Part shown: positions 28,792-37,202 of the stretch, piece after piece
How positions within the stretch are numbered: the first letter of the stretch is position 1
How the letters are laid out: every line of letters begins with the position of its first letter
NCBI GenBank assembly: GCA_013298565.1
Contig: JAAFIC010000002.1
Span: forward strand, 1-64,000
DNA length: 64,000 nt
Direction of reading: 5' to 3'
Source of the DNA: Alphaproteobacteria bacterium
GTDB lineage: Bacteria > Pseudomonadota > Alphaproteobacteria > Elsterales > Elsteraceae
Program-made: the position numbers and the translations under genes
The notes under the pieces: generated by a model
Databases searched by the model: none
Told to the model about the DNA's origin: nothing
The model's input: the letters and a program-made list of their open reading frames with translations, nothing else

Positions 28792-29265
28792 ATGAATTTT
28801 CCCGAACTTCTCTCTGCCTCGGACACAGCCCTGTTGGCGGCGGTGCAAGAGAATGCCGATTTGACCTTGGAGCAACTCGCTGACCGGGCGGGTTTATCGC
28901 CCTCGGCAGTTCAGCGGCGGCTTAAAAAACTGCGCGAGGCCGGGGTTATTCAGCGCACCGTGACGCTCCTCGACCCGAAAGCCGTCGGGCAAAGCCTTAG
29001 CCTGATCGTCGAGTTGGAGTTGGAGCGCGACCGGCACGATCTACTCCCACCGCTTCAACAATGGATTGCGCGGGAAGGGGCGATCCAGAACGCTTGGTTT
29101 GTCACCGGGCGCGGCGATTTGGTGCTGTCTATGACGGCGGTGAGTATCGAGAGCTTCGACGCTTTTATGGAACGAATGCTGGCGGAGCACCGGGTGATCC
29201 GAAAATACACCACCAGCGTTGTGCTCAAAACTTTGAAGCGCAGCTTGGCGGTTGCGCTTGACTGA
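28792..29265 (+). CDS. Lrp/AsnC family transcriptional regulator
   Basis: A 157-residue regulator: an N-terminal winged helix (ADLTLEQLADRAGLSPSAVQRRLKKLREAGVI, about 22-55) and a C-terminal RAM ligand domain (IVELELERDRHDL through YTTSVVLKTLKRSLAV). Lrp-type proteins sense amino acids. Divergent from the dehydratase gene, so it probably acts on it in response to its substrate or product. The shared 87-bp intergenic region would hold the operator. Confidence 0.93.
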   Translation: MNFPELLSASDTALLAAVQENADLTLEQLADRAGLSPSAVQRRLKKLREAGVIQRTVTLLDPKAVGQSLSLIVELELERDRHDLLPPLQQWIAREGAIQNAWFVTGRGDLVLSMTAVSIESFDAFMERMLAEHRVIRKYTTSVVLKTLKRSLAVALD

Positions 29266-29273
29266 AATCGCTC

Positions 29274-31082
29274 CTAACCCGCCCGCAGTTTCGTTAACAA
29301 CGCCGAAACATCTTGCTGTAGATGCGTAGCGTTCTGGGCGAGTTGATCGGCGAGGCTTTGCACTTCGGCGGCGTTTGTGCCGGTCACGCTGGCTTCCTGT
29401 TGCACATCGCTGATCGTGCTCGAAACGCTCTGCGTGCCCTGAGCGGCCTGCGTGATCGTGCGCGCGATTTCGGAGGTCGCGGCACCTTGCTGCTCCACCG
29501 ATCCGGCAATAGTGGTGGTGATTTGGCTCATGTCGCCGATTGTGCTAGCGATGCCGTTGATCGCCGACACCGCTGCGCCCGATTGGTTTTGAATGGCCAG
29601 AATTTGCACTTGAATATCATCGGTGGCTTTCGCGGTCTGCGCCGCTAGGTTCTTAACCTCGCTTGCCACGACGGCAAAACCCTTGCCAGCATCGCCAGCG
29701 CGCGCGGCTTCAATGGTAGCGTTGAGGGCGAGCAGATTGGTTTGGCTGGCGATAGCGTTGATGAGGGCAACAACTTCGCCAATGCGTTGCGAGGCGGTCG
29801 CCAGCCCTTGCACAGTGGTTCCGGTTGCCTCGGCTTCGTGTACGGCGCGCTCCGCCACCACACGCGCCCGGCTAACATCCCGCGTGATTTCAAGAATCGA
29901 GGCGGAAAGCTCTTCGGTAGAAGCCGCGACGGACTGCACGCTGGCGGCGGCCTGTTCCGATTCTGCGGCGACGTGATTGGCTTTGCGGGACGTGTTGCTG
30001 GCAATGCCTGTCAGTTGTTTCGACGCTCCACGCAATTGGTCGGCAGCGGCAGACACAGACCGGAGCGTTGCCCCCACCCCTTGTTCAAACTGATCGGCGA
30101 ACGTCAGCAGCCCCTGTTTGCGGGCGGCTTCGGCTTCGGTACGAATCCGCTCCTGTTCAGTGCGCGCGGTTTCTAACTGCGCGCGATCATCGCGGAAAAC
30201 GACAACGGCGTTCGCCATGCGCCCCAGTTCGTCCGCCCGGTTCGCCCCCGGAATTGCGCCCACTGGGCGATTGGCGACCAAATCGGTCATCACGATTTCA
30301 AGCTGATGAAGCGATTTGAAAACCCGCAACCGCAGGCCCACGGCCATAAGGCTCAAGAGAACGAAGAGCGCGGCAGTGGCTGCGATCACAAGAGAAAACC
30401 AAAACTTAACCTGGTGATCGGCACTCTTCGCCTCAGCGCTCGTGCGCTGATCGAGGGCAACGAAGAATTTATCGACCGGGGCCATAATTTGGCTTTTGTA
30501 AACATGGTACTCCGCCGAATGCATCAGCTTTCGTGCCAGGTCCATATCCGGCGCTCTACGCTCGGTAAACTCTTTTCCGGTGCCGCGAAACAGCCCCTTT
30601 ACGGCATTCATCGCAACCACTTCAAGATCAACCAAGCCATCGGAATTGGCCTGCGCCTCCCGAAGCAAGGCAAATTCGGCATCGGTGAATCCGGCTTTGG
30701 TCATAAGGGCCTGAAGAGGGATTGCGGCACCATCAGGCCGGGGCTTATCCGGCTTTGCCGCCAAAAAATCCCAGTAGATGCGGCTATATTCTTGTGGGCG
30801 CGGTTTTTTGCCGTTCCGAATATCGAGCACAGCCATATACTGCTCTTCCCACTTGGCCTCGCCTGTGACCACATAGGTGCGGGCGAGGCGGGTGAGATCA
30901 TCGGAGCTTTGCCGCAACTCATCGGCTAAAAGATACGACTGATAGCGGTTGTCGTAGGCGGCACGCGCCCCTACTTCGGCGCTTTGGAACTGATAAAGCG
31001 CAAAAATTAAAAGGGCCATCAGCAGGCCGACAACGAACAACAGGCCCGCGAAAGCAGCTCTCAGCGATTTTATAGCGATCAT
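29274..31082 (-). CDS. Methyl-accepting chemotaxis protein
   Basis: A 602-residue chemoreceptor. First membrane helix at about 8-30 ([22 protein letters not shown]), a periplasmic sensor of about 180 residues without Cys pairs, second helix near 220-245 ([19 protein letters not shown]), then HAMP. The cytoplasmic hairpin has the invariant tip ([20 protein letters not shown]) and methylation helices. No C-terminal CheR pentapeptide is visible. The ligand is unknown. Transcribed alone and convergent with the Lrp gene (8-bp gap). Confidence 0.94.
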   Translation of the reverse strand: MIAIKSLRAAFAGLLFVVGLLMALLIFALYQFQSAEVGARAAYDNRYQSYLLADELRQSSDDLTRLARTYVVTGEAKWEEQYMAVLDIRNGKKPRPQEYSRIYWDFLAAKPDKPRPDGAAIPLQALMTKAGFTDAEFALLREAQANSDGLVDLEVVAMNAVKGLFRGTGKEFTERRAPDMDLARKLMHSAEYHVYKSQIMAPVDKFFVALDQRTSAEAKSADHQVKFWFSLVIAATAALFVLLSLMAVGLRLRVFKSLHQLEIVMTDLVANRPVGAIPGANRADELGRMANAVVVFRDDRAQLETARTEQERIRTEAEAARKQGLLTFADQFEQGVGATLRSVSAAADQLRGASKQLTGIASNTSRKANHVAAESEQAAASVQSVAASTEELSASILEITRDVSRARVVAERAVHEAEATGTTVQGLATASQRIGEVVALINAIASQTNLLALNATIEAARAGDAGKGFAVVASEVKNLAAQTAKATDDIQVQILAIQNQSGAAVSAINGIASTIGDMSQITTTIAGSVEQQGAATSEIARTITQAAQGTQSVSSTISDVQQEASVTGTNAAEVQSLADQLAQNATHLQQDVSALLTKLRAG

Positions 31083-31285
31083 TATTACCTCAGCAAAGCT
31101 CTTATCAAAGCAATGTCAGCCTAGCATCAGTATTACGGAAATACAACTGAATTATCTTAAATTTTTTATCCGTTTTCGGCCTGGAGCGGCGCTTCTAATG
31201 CTAAGTCCGCATGTATTCCTCATACGTAAGCTTAGTGTCGTAAGACTTCTGATTTTCCCGAAACGTCAGCGTAAACTCTTTGAAG
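31083..31285. other. Non-coding gap between chemoreceptor and EamA gene
   Basis: A 203-bp stretch, partly AT-rich (about 31135-31170). It holds upstream sequence of the chemoreceptor gene and the 3' side of the EamA gene. No gene, RNA or strong hairpin was recognised. Confidence 0.4.
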
Positions 31286-32167
31286 TTAAGCCTTTGGCGG
31301 GCGGCGCACCAGCGTTAGCAAGCCAACGCCCCCCAACGTCAGAGCGGCTCCGAACGCGGCTTTAAGCGTAAAAGGCTCGCCCAACGCGATCACACTGGCA
31401 AAAACGCCGAAAATCGGGGCCGTTAGCGCGTAGGGCGAGAGAGTGCTGAGGGGGTAGCGCTGCATTAGCGTGTACCAGCCGCCATAGGCAAACAGCGTTG
31501 CGCCGACAATCATGTAAGCGAGCGCGCCTGCCACAACCCAGCCGCTGTTCGCCAGTGCCGGGATCTGCCCGGTTTCGAGAAAGAAGGAGAGCAGCGCTAA
31601 CTGCGGGGCGGTCAGCAGGGCCATCCAACCGGTCATCGCCAGTGGGTGCAGAGAGGTCAGCCGTTTCGAGACGAGGTTGGAGCACGACCAGACGAAGGCG
31701 GCGAACACTACCAAGCCGGCGGCGAAGGCCGAACTGGGGCCGTGCGGCTCGCCGAACACAATCGCAACCCCCACCAGCGCAATCGCCATGCCGATCAGTG
31801 TGATGCGCGACGGGCGCTCTTTGAGAATCACAATACCGAGCAGCGTTGAAAACGGCACCTGCGCTTGAATAAGCACTGCCGCCAAAGCACTATCGACCGA
31901 GCGTAGAGCGAAAAACAGTATGCCGAAATGCACAACACCCAACATACAGGAAAGCAGCAGCAGCCAGCCCCACTGACGGCGCGGGCGCGGAAAAAACGGA
32001 ATCACCAATAGCCCGACGACGGCAAAACGGATCGCGAGCAAAAACAGCGGCGGCACTGCTGCCACACCGATCTTAGCAACGGGGAAATTCACGCCCCACA
32101 CCAGCATAATGGCGAGCACGTAAAACAGATCTCGAACGGTAAGCCGGGTCGCAAGGGGCATAGACAT
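31286..32167 (-). CDS. EamA-family (DMT) transporter
   Basis: A 293-residue inner-membrane protein with ten hydrophobic helices in two EamA repeats. The first repeat opens with FYVLAIMLVWGVNFPVAKIGVAAVPPLFLLAIRF. The second, after about residue 150, contains WSCSNLVSKRLTSLHPLAMTGWMALL. The WGVNFPVAK and AALIQAQVPFSTLLG patterns are those of drug/metabolite exporters such as the EamA (YdeD) cysteine/O-acetylserine exporter. The cargo cannot be told. Divergent from a second EamA gene 139 bp away, but the two are not close duplicates. Confidence 0.88.
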   Translation of the reverse strand: MSMPLATRLTVRDLFYVLAIMLVWGVNFPVAKIGVAAVPPLFLLAIRFAVVGLLVIPFFPRPRRQWGWLLLLSCMLGVVHFGILFFALRSVDSALAAVLIQAQVPFSTLLGIVILKERPSRITLIGMAIALVGVAIVFGEPHGPSSAFAAGLVVFAAFVWSCSNLVSKRLTSLHPLAMTGWMALLTAPQLALLSFFLETGQIPALANSGWVVAGALAYMIVGATLFAYGGWYTLMQRYPLSTLSPYALTAPIFGVFASVIALGEPFTLKAAFGAALTLGGVGLLTLVRRPPKA

Positions 32168-32305
32168 AGCCTTACGCTAGCCGCCCTCTCTGCTGACGAG
32201 AAACGCCGCTTTAGCACAGGGGGGATGCAGGCACAGCGCAAGAAACGGAGAGATAGAACAAGAACGCTCGGGTAAGCTACTCGAAACTTCCCCCCGGAGA
32301 CGCCG

Positions 32306-33214
32306 ATGTCCACCCCTGCTTCTACTGCTATGACAGGCCGCGACTGGCTTATTCTCGGCATTTTATCGTTACTTTGGGGGGGATCGTTCCTGTTCGGGCG
32401 GGTTGCGGTGGCAGAATGGCCGCCGTTCACAATTGTCTTCTGTCGGGTCGCCGGAGGGGCCGTGATTTTGGCGATAGCGGCGCGGGCGATGGGGCTAGCC
32501 TTTCCCACCAATCGGGGCCTGTGGGGCAGTTTCATTGTTCTGGCGCTGCTGAGTAACGTCATTCCCTTCTCGCTGATCGTGTTTGGGCAGCAGCAGATTG
32601 GGGCCGGGCTGGCCTCCATTCTTAATGCCACCACGCCGCTGTTCGCGCTGCTGGTCACTCATTTTATGACGGAAGACGAAAAGCTCACGCCGCTACGGTT
32701 GGGCGGCGTCGTGTGTGGTTTTCTCGGTGTCACCATCATGCTGGGGCCGAGTGCGGTTACCGGATTAAGCGGCCCGTTGCTGGCTCAGGCCGCCATTCTC
32801 ACAGCGGCTTTATCTTATGGGTGGGCGGTTTGGTACGGGCGGCGGTTGAAGAAGGTAAACCCAATCCAGGCGGCGCTTGGGCAATTGACCGCCGCTTCGC
32901 TGCTCATGGTGCCCTTGATGCTGTTCGCCGACCGGCCCTGGAGCCTGCCGCCATTGTCCTGGCCGGCGATTGGATCGCTGGTTGGGTTGGCGACACTCTC
33001 CACCGCTCTGGCCTATGTGCTCTATTTTCGCCTGCTGGCGCGGGTAGGGGCGGGGAATTCCTCGCTCGTAACCTTCCTCATTCCGCCGAGCGCGCTCCTA
33101 ATGGGCATTCTGTTTCTAAACGAAAGCCTAACGCTGTGGCAGGTTGCAGGAATGGCGGGCATTGGGCTTGGGTTATCTTTGGTCGATGGGCGGTTGTTTC
33201 GCCGGGCTGGGTGA
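32306..33214 (+). CDS. EamA-family (DMT) transporter
   Basis: A 302-residue ten-helix DMT protein. Opens with DWLILGILSLLWGGSFLFGRVAVAEWPPFTIVFCRV; the first repeat ends in ASILNATTPLFALLVTHF, and the second has LSTALAYVLYFRLLARVGAGNSSLVTFLIP. Typical of uncharacterised RhaT/EamA-type exporters. A GGAG site precedes the ATG. The stop codon lies within the first unit of a three-copy tandem repeat (33206-33245). Confidence 0.88.
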   Translation: MSTPASTAMTGRDWLILGILSLLWGGSFLFGRVAVAEWPPFTIVFCRVAGGAVILAIAARAMGLAFPTNRGLWGSFIVLALLSNVIPFSLIVFGQQQIGAGLASILNATTPLFALLVTHFMTEDEKLTPLRLGGVVCGFLGVTIMLGPSAVTGLSGPLLAQAAILTAALSYGWAVWYGRRLKKVNPIQAALGQLTAASLLMVPLMLFADRPWSLPPLSWPAIGSLVGLATLSTALAYVLYFRLLARVGAGNSSLVTFLIPPSALLMGILFLNESLTLWQVAGMAGIGLGLSLVDGRLFRRAG

Positions 33215-33245
33215 TCCTGGCTGGGTGATCCGGGCTGGGTGATCC
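33206..33245. repeat. Tandem repeat, 3 x GCTGGGTGATCC at 14-bp period
   Basis: Three exact 12-bp cores separated by TG and GG. The TGA stop of the EamA gene is inside the first copy (33212-33214); the other copies lie downstream. It looks like slippage-generated duplication of the gene end. Confidence 0.85.
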
Positions 33246-33377
33246 TGTAACACCACGTAACAAAGCGTGAATTGCTGCAAGCCATTGCCCTTGCTATCTC
33301 TAAACTTGGATTAGATCGCGATGCGGGGAAGAGGCACCCCGCGCGTGATGGCAAGGATCAGCAGCGTGGAGGCAAGC

Positions 33378-34331
33378 ATGAGCGATCGGCGAGGTAAGGC
33401 AGCGGCGGTGCCGACTGCGTCGCGTCGAACAATCGTGCAGGCTATTCGCTGTGAGGGCATTGGTCTTCATACGGGCAAGCCGGTTGCGATGACGCTGGTT
33501 CCGGCGGCCCCCGGCACGGGCATCGTGTTCCGCCGCACCGATGTTCCGGGCGATACGGGCGTGTTGCCCGCGCGCTGGGACCGGGTGACGCAAACAATGC
33601 ACGCAACGCTGCTGTCGAACGCGAATGGCGTGACCCTCTCAACCGTCGAACATGTTATGGCCGCATTGGCGGGCCTGGGGATCGACGATATTCTGGTCGC
33701 CGTCGATGGCCCAGAACTACCGATTATGGACGGATCGTCCGAACCTTTTGTGTTTCTGCTGGAAAGCGCGGGCCTGCGCGACAGTGAGCAGCCGCGCCGT
33801 TACCTGAAAATTCGCCGCACCGTCTCGATCACCGAAGGTCGCAAAACCGCGAGCCTGTCGCCCGCCGATCATTTTTCGGTGTCGGTCGAAATCGACTTCG
33901 GTGATACCGCCGTTGCCCGCCAAAGTGGGGCCGTGGTGGTCAATCCTACCAGCTTCAAAACCGAAATTAGCCGCGCGCGCACCTTCGGTTTCTTGGAAGA
34001 GGTTAATTACCTGCGCGCCAATGGCCTTGCGCTTGGCGGCTCGCTCGATAACGCCGTCGTCGTTTCCGGCCAAAGCGTGATGAACCCGGAAGGGCTACGC
34101 TTTGCCGACGAGTTCGTGCGCCACAAAATTTTGGATTGCATTGGTGATTTGTATCTAGCGGGTGGCCCTGTTTTGGGGGCTTTCCACGGCGTGCGCTCCG
34201 GCCATGCGCTGAACAATAAGCTCCTGCGGGCGGTATTCGCCGATCCGGCTAACTACGAGTGGGTCGAAGCCATCCCCGCCGTCGCCGTCGGTGCGCCGAT
34301 GGACCTGCCAGCGGTAGCAGCGCGGGCTTAA
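33378..34331 (+). CDS. lpxC: UDP-3-O-acyl-N-acetylglucosamine deacetylase
   Basis: A 317-residue zinc deacetylase, the committed step of lipid A synthesis. Motifs: IRCEGIGLHTGKPV at the N-terminus, zinc ligand His in STVEHVMAALAGLGIDD, ligands His and Asp in HKILDCIGDLYLAGGP, and catalytic HGVRSGHALNNKLL. The ATG at 33378 has GGAGG upstream; an earlier in-frame start (33321) adds unrelated residues. In many proteobacteria lpxC follows ftsZ; here it is a single gene 24 kb away, followed by a strong hairpin. Confidence 0.95.
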   Translation: MSDRRGKAAAVPTASRRTIVQAIRCEGIGLHTGKPVAMTLVPAAPGTGIVFRRTDVPGDTGVLPARWDRVTQTMHATLLSNANGVTLSTVEHVMAALAGLGIDDILVAVDGPELPIMDGSSEPFVFLLESAGLRDSEQPRRYLKIRRTVSITEGRKTASLSPADHFSVSVEIDFGDTAVARQSGAVVVNPTSFKTEISRARTFGFLEEVNYLRANGLALGGSLDNAVVVSGQSVMNPEGLRFADEFVRHKILDCIGDLYLAGGPVLGAFHGVRSGHALNNKLLRAVFADPANYEWVEAIPAVAVGAPMDLPAVAARA

Positions 34332-34335
34332 AGGC

Positions 34336-34384
34336 GGCTTTAGAGCCTCGTGCGTCAAACTATGACGCACGAGGCTCTAAAGCC
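34336..34384. terminator. Perfect 22-bp inverted repeat after lpxC
   Basis: Two 22-nt arms (GGCTTTAGAGCCTCG... and its exact complement ending ...CTCTAAAGCC) flank a 5-nt loop. It starts 4 nt after the lpxC stop, between the convergent lpxC and urocanase-like genes. It can act as a bidirectional terminator. It contains the TAGAGC...GCTCTA ends seen in the dispersed repeat family. Confidence 0.8.
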
Positions 34385-34416
34385 TTTATCATAGACGAAT
34401 GTGACTAAAAAACGCT

Positions 34417-36099
34417 CTAAACAGCATTGAGCCAGGGGATAGCCTTATTTTTGGCTTCGTCTTTGGCCTCGTCGTAGCCTGCGTCGGCATAGCGCATGAC
34501 GCCGAGAGATGTATCGTTGTTCAAACTGAGCGTGAGCCGTTGTGCCGCAGCTTCAGTTCCGTCCGCGATTAATGTTACGCCAGAGCTTGTCATGAAACCG
34601 GCGTAACCGCCGCCGCCGGAATGAACGACGACGAGATCGGCCATAGAAGCGCACAAGGTCATAGCGTTAATCAGCGGCCAATCGGCAATGGCGTCCGAGC
34701 CATCGCACATGTTTTCAGTCATGATATTAGGGTGAGCCATAGCCCCCGCATCAAGATGATCGCGCGAAAAGGCGATGGGGCCGCTCAATGTGCCATTTCG
34801 GACCATTTCGTTGACGGCCAGGGCCAATTCGGTGCGAACACCATGCCCAAGCCAAGCGATGCGTGAGGGCAAACCCTCGAAGGGAACGCGCTCGCGCGCA
34901 AGCCTTATCCAATTCGAGACAATTTGATTATCTGGAAAGCGCTGCAAGACGAAATCATCAATCTTGCAAATATCTTGCGGATCACCGGATAAAGCCATCC
35001 ACCGGAAGGGGCCAATCGCACGGCAAAAAAGTGGGCGCAGATAGGCTTCGGTAAAAATGGGAATATCGAAAGCTCGGCTAACCCCGCCCTCCAACGCATG
35101 AGTGCGGATAAGATTGCCATTGTCGAAGGCTATTGCTCCGCGCGCCTGCATTTCCAGAATGGCAGTGACATGCGCCACGATTGATCTACGCCCTTCAACC
35201 ATCAAGCGGGCAGGATCGGTCTGTCGCAACGCCTTGACGTCATCCAAGCTGAAGCCCGCAGGTACATAGCCATAGACGAGATCGTGGGCGGCAGTCTGAT
35301 CGGTTACGATATCGGGGGTTATCCCACGGGCTACAATTTCAGGATAGATTTCCGCCGCGTTGCCAATAACGGCAACAGAAACCGCCGCACGCGCGGCGCA
35401 CGCCGTTGCGATCAACGCCAAAGCATGATCAAGGTCGTCGGCTATATGATCTAGGAAACCGATTTCTTTACGCATTGCTGCGCGGTCGGGGTCAACTTCG
35501 ACGGTAAGAATGGCCGCATTCGCCATTGTCCCTGCCAACGGTTGTGCGCCGCCCATTCCGCCCAGACCAGCCGTCAGAATAAAACGGCCTCGTAAATCGC
35601 TATCGAAATAACGCTCGGCAATACGCATGAAAATTTCATACGTTCCCTGAATAACACCTTGGCTGCCAATATATTGCCAAGCCCCTGCCGTAAGCCCTCC
35701 CCAGCAAATAAGCCCTTTCTTTTCAAGCTCATAGAAATTTTCAGCCGTTGCCCATCGCCCCACTAAATTGCAATTGGCCATAATAACCAACGGCGCGTTC
35801 ACATGGGTTTTTAGCAGCCCGATGGGCTTGCCGGATTGGATGATGAGGGTCTGATCTTCCTCCATCGTTTTCAGGGTTTCGACGATCACCCGATGCGCCG
35901 CCCAATTCCGCGCGGCTTTGCCGAGGGCGGCATAGACGATCAGCGCATCAGGGTTTTCACCGACGGACAACACATTCTCAAGCAAGCGCAGCAGCGCTTC
36001 CTGCCGCCAGCCTTTGCAGCGCACTTCATCTCCGCCGGGAATCGGAAAGCCTGCGTGGCGCGGTAAAGCGGGTTGATACAGGGTCGCTTCGTTCATCAT
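34417..36099 (-). CDS. Urocanase-family hydratase, predicted thiourocanate hydratase
   Basis: A 560-residue urocanase homologue. It keeps the NAD-binding GLGGMGGAQPLA, YIGSQGVIQGTYE, FCRAIGPFRWMALSGDP, SRDHLD and DGSDAIADWPL blocks. It differs from histidine-pathway HutU, as I recall its sequence, at usually invariant places: Ala415 replaces the Cys of GLPARICWVG, GAMAHPNIMTE replaces GSVSSPNRETE, and VHSGGGGYAG replaces LHHGGGVGMG. With no hutI or hutG present and an MIO-less lyase in the operon, the likely substrate is thiourocanate, giving the 2-thioxo-imidazolone propionate. Last gene of the operon; directly abuts the DUF917 gene. Confidence 0.8.
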   Translation of the reverse strand: MMNEATLYQPALPRHAGFPIPGGDEVRCKGWRQEALLRLLENVLSVGENPDALIVYAALGKAARNWAAHRVIVETLKTMEEDQTLIIQSGKPIGLLKTHVNAPLVIMANCNLVGRWATAENFYELEKKGLICWGGLTAGAWQYIGSQGVIQGTYEIFMRIAERYFDSDLRGRFILTAGLGGMGGAQPLAGTMANAAILTVEVDPDRAAMRKEIGFLDHIADDLDHALALIATACAARAAVSVAVIGNAAEIYPEIVARGITPDIVTDQTAAHDLVYGYVPAGFSLDDVKALRQTDPARLMVEGRRSIVAHVTAILEMQARGAIAFDNGNLIRTHALEGGVSRAFDIPIFTEAYLRPLFCRAIGPFRWMALSGDPQDICKIDDFVLQRFPDNQIVSNWIRLARERVPFEGLPSRIAWLGHGVRTELALAVNEMVRNGTLSGPIAFSRDHLDAGAMAHPNIMTENMCDGSDAIADWPLINAMTLCASMADLVVVHSGGGGYAGFMTSSGVTLIADGTEAAAQRLTLSLNNDTSLGVMRYADAGYDEAKDEAKNKAIPWLNAV

Positions 36100-37191
36100 T
36101 TAGGCTTTCGGCAGAAACGGGGTGATTGCCAAGTTCATGGCTTTTTCGACCGGCGGGTACACGCTAGGGTCCAGCACGCCTGCTGAAAGTGGCAAGCGGC
36201 TATGGGGAACGTGCAAAACTTTAATCGCCATGCCGACGTGTAACTGCCCAACGCTTAACGGCTCGCCTTGTTCATCGAGAGTGGTAATAACATCCGGGAA
36301 GGTGGCAAGCCGCTGCCCGTCGTTATCCTCCACGGCCATATACTCATTCATAACGTGCAGTTTTCGGGCGGTATGGCCGCTGCCGATAAAAATAGTACCA
36401 ATATCAAAGGCTTCTTTTGTGTAAACGACATCAATCGCGGTGATTTGACCTTCGACGAGAATATACCCCTCGGTCGTTGTGCAAATGGCATCAATGACCG
36501 CACTTACGCCTTTAGGTTCGGCTTTTACAATAGCCTCTCCCAGAGCCAAAGCGCGCGAAATTCCCCCCAGCGCGGCGTGGGTTTTGACGTAGGAGGCGCG
36601 CACCGGATTGCGGCACGAGGCAATAAATCCACCCGACATATCGGAAGCCGTCCGCAAAATCGGCGAAACTTTTGCCGTCGCGCCGCGTACAACCAACTCG
36701 ATATAGCGGTTTTCGGCACGGTTTCCGCCAACAGCGGTTTGAATCATTGGCTCTGGCGATCCGGCTAGCCCGATTGATCCCATATCGCCCGTCGGATGGG
36801 CGCGGATATCGCCGACAGCATCCAGAACCTTGGTGCCTAAAACTGCCGACGGTAGCCAACCGTTCAAAGTAGAAGAGCGGCCATTTTGGCCAACCATGAG
36901 GGCAGCCAAAGGCTCGCCAAGCGCCTCTTGCAGTAACGAAGTCGCTTTTACGTAGTCAACTCCCTGCATTTCCCAAGCGGTTGTGCCAGCGGGGGCACCA
37001 ATTGCGGCGGCTGTTGCAACCCAATCTTCCGGCGCAAGCTCGTCAATACTCACTAATTCCGGTGCGCCGATGGTAACGGCGGCGGTTCCCAGCATCCGGC
37101 CATGGTCCGCCCATCCGCCCCCTCCGGCAGCGTAGATGGAGCCGCCCCGAACGGCGAATTCCACATCCTGAAGCGTCAGGCGTCTTTTCAT
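36100..37191 (-). CDS. DUF917 family protein, candidate desulfurising hydrolase
   Basis: A 363-residue DUF917 protein with the family N-terminus (TLQDVEFAVRGGSIYAAGGGGWADHG), VDYVKATSLLQEALG and the central MSGGFIASCRNPV. The C-terminal half has FDIGTIFIGSGHTARKL and VPHSRLPLSAGVLDPSVYP. DUF917 genes often sit by hydantoinase-type genes; no reaction can be read from sequence. Every other step of ergothioneine breakdown has a better candidate here. By elimination it may convert 3-(5-oxo-2-thioxoimidazolidin-4-yl)propanoate to hydantoin-5-propanoate with release of sulfide. That assignment is inference. Confidence 0.65.
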   Translation of the reverse strand: MKRRLTLQDVEFAVRGGSIYAAGGGGWADHGRMLGTAAVTIGAPELVSIDELAPEDWVATAAAIGAPAGTTAWEMQGVDYVKATSLLQEALGEPLAALMVGQNGRSSTLNGWLPSAVLGTKVLDAVGDIRAHPTGDMGSIGLAGSPEPMIQTAVGGNRAENRYIELVVRGATAKVSPILRTASDMSGGFIASCRNPVRASYVKTHAALGGISRALALGEAIVKAEPKGVSAVIDAICTTTEGYILVEGQITAIDVVYTKEAFDIGTIFIGSGHTARKLHVMNEYMAVEDNDGQRLATFPDVITTLDEQGEPLSVGQLHVGMAIKVLHVPHSRLPLSAGVLDPSVYPPVEKAMNLAITPFLPKA

Positions 37192-37202
37192 GGCAATCTC
37201 AC

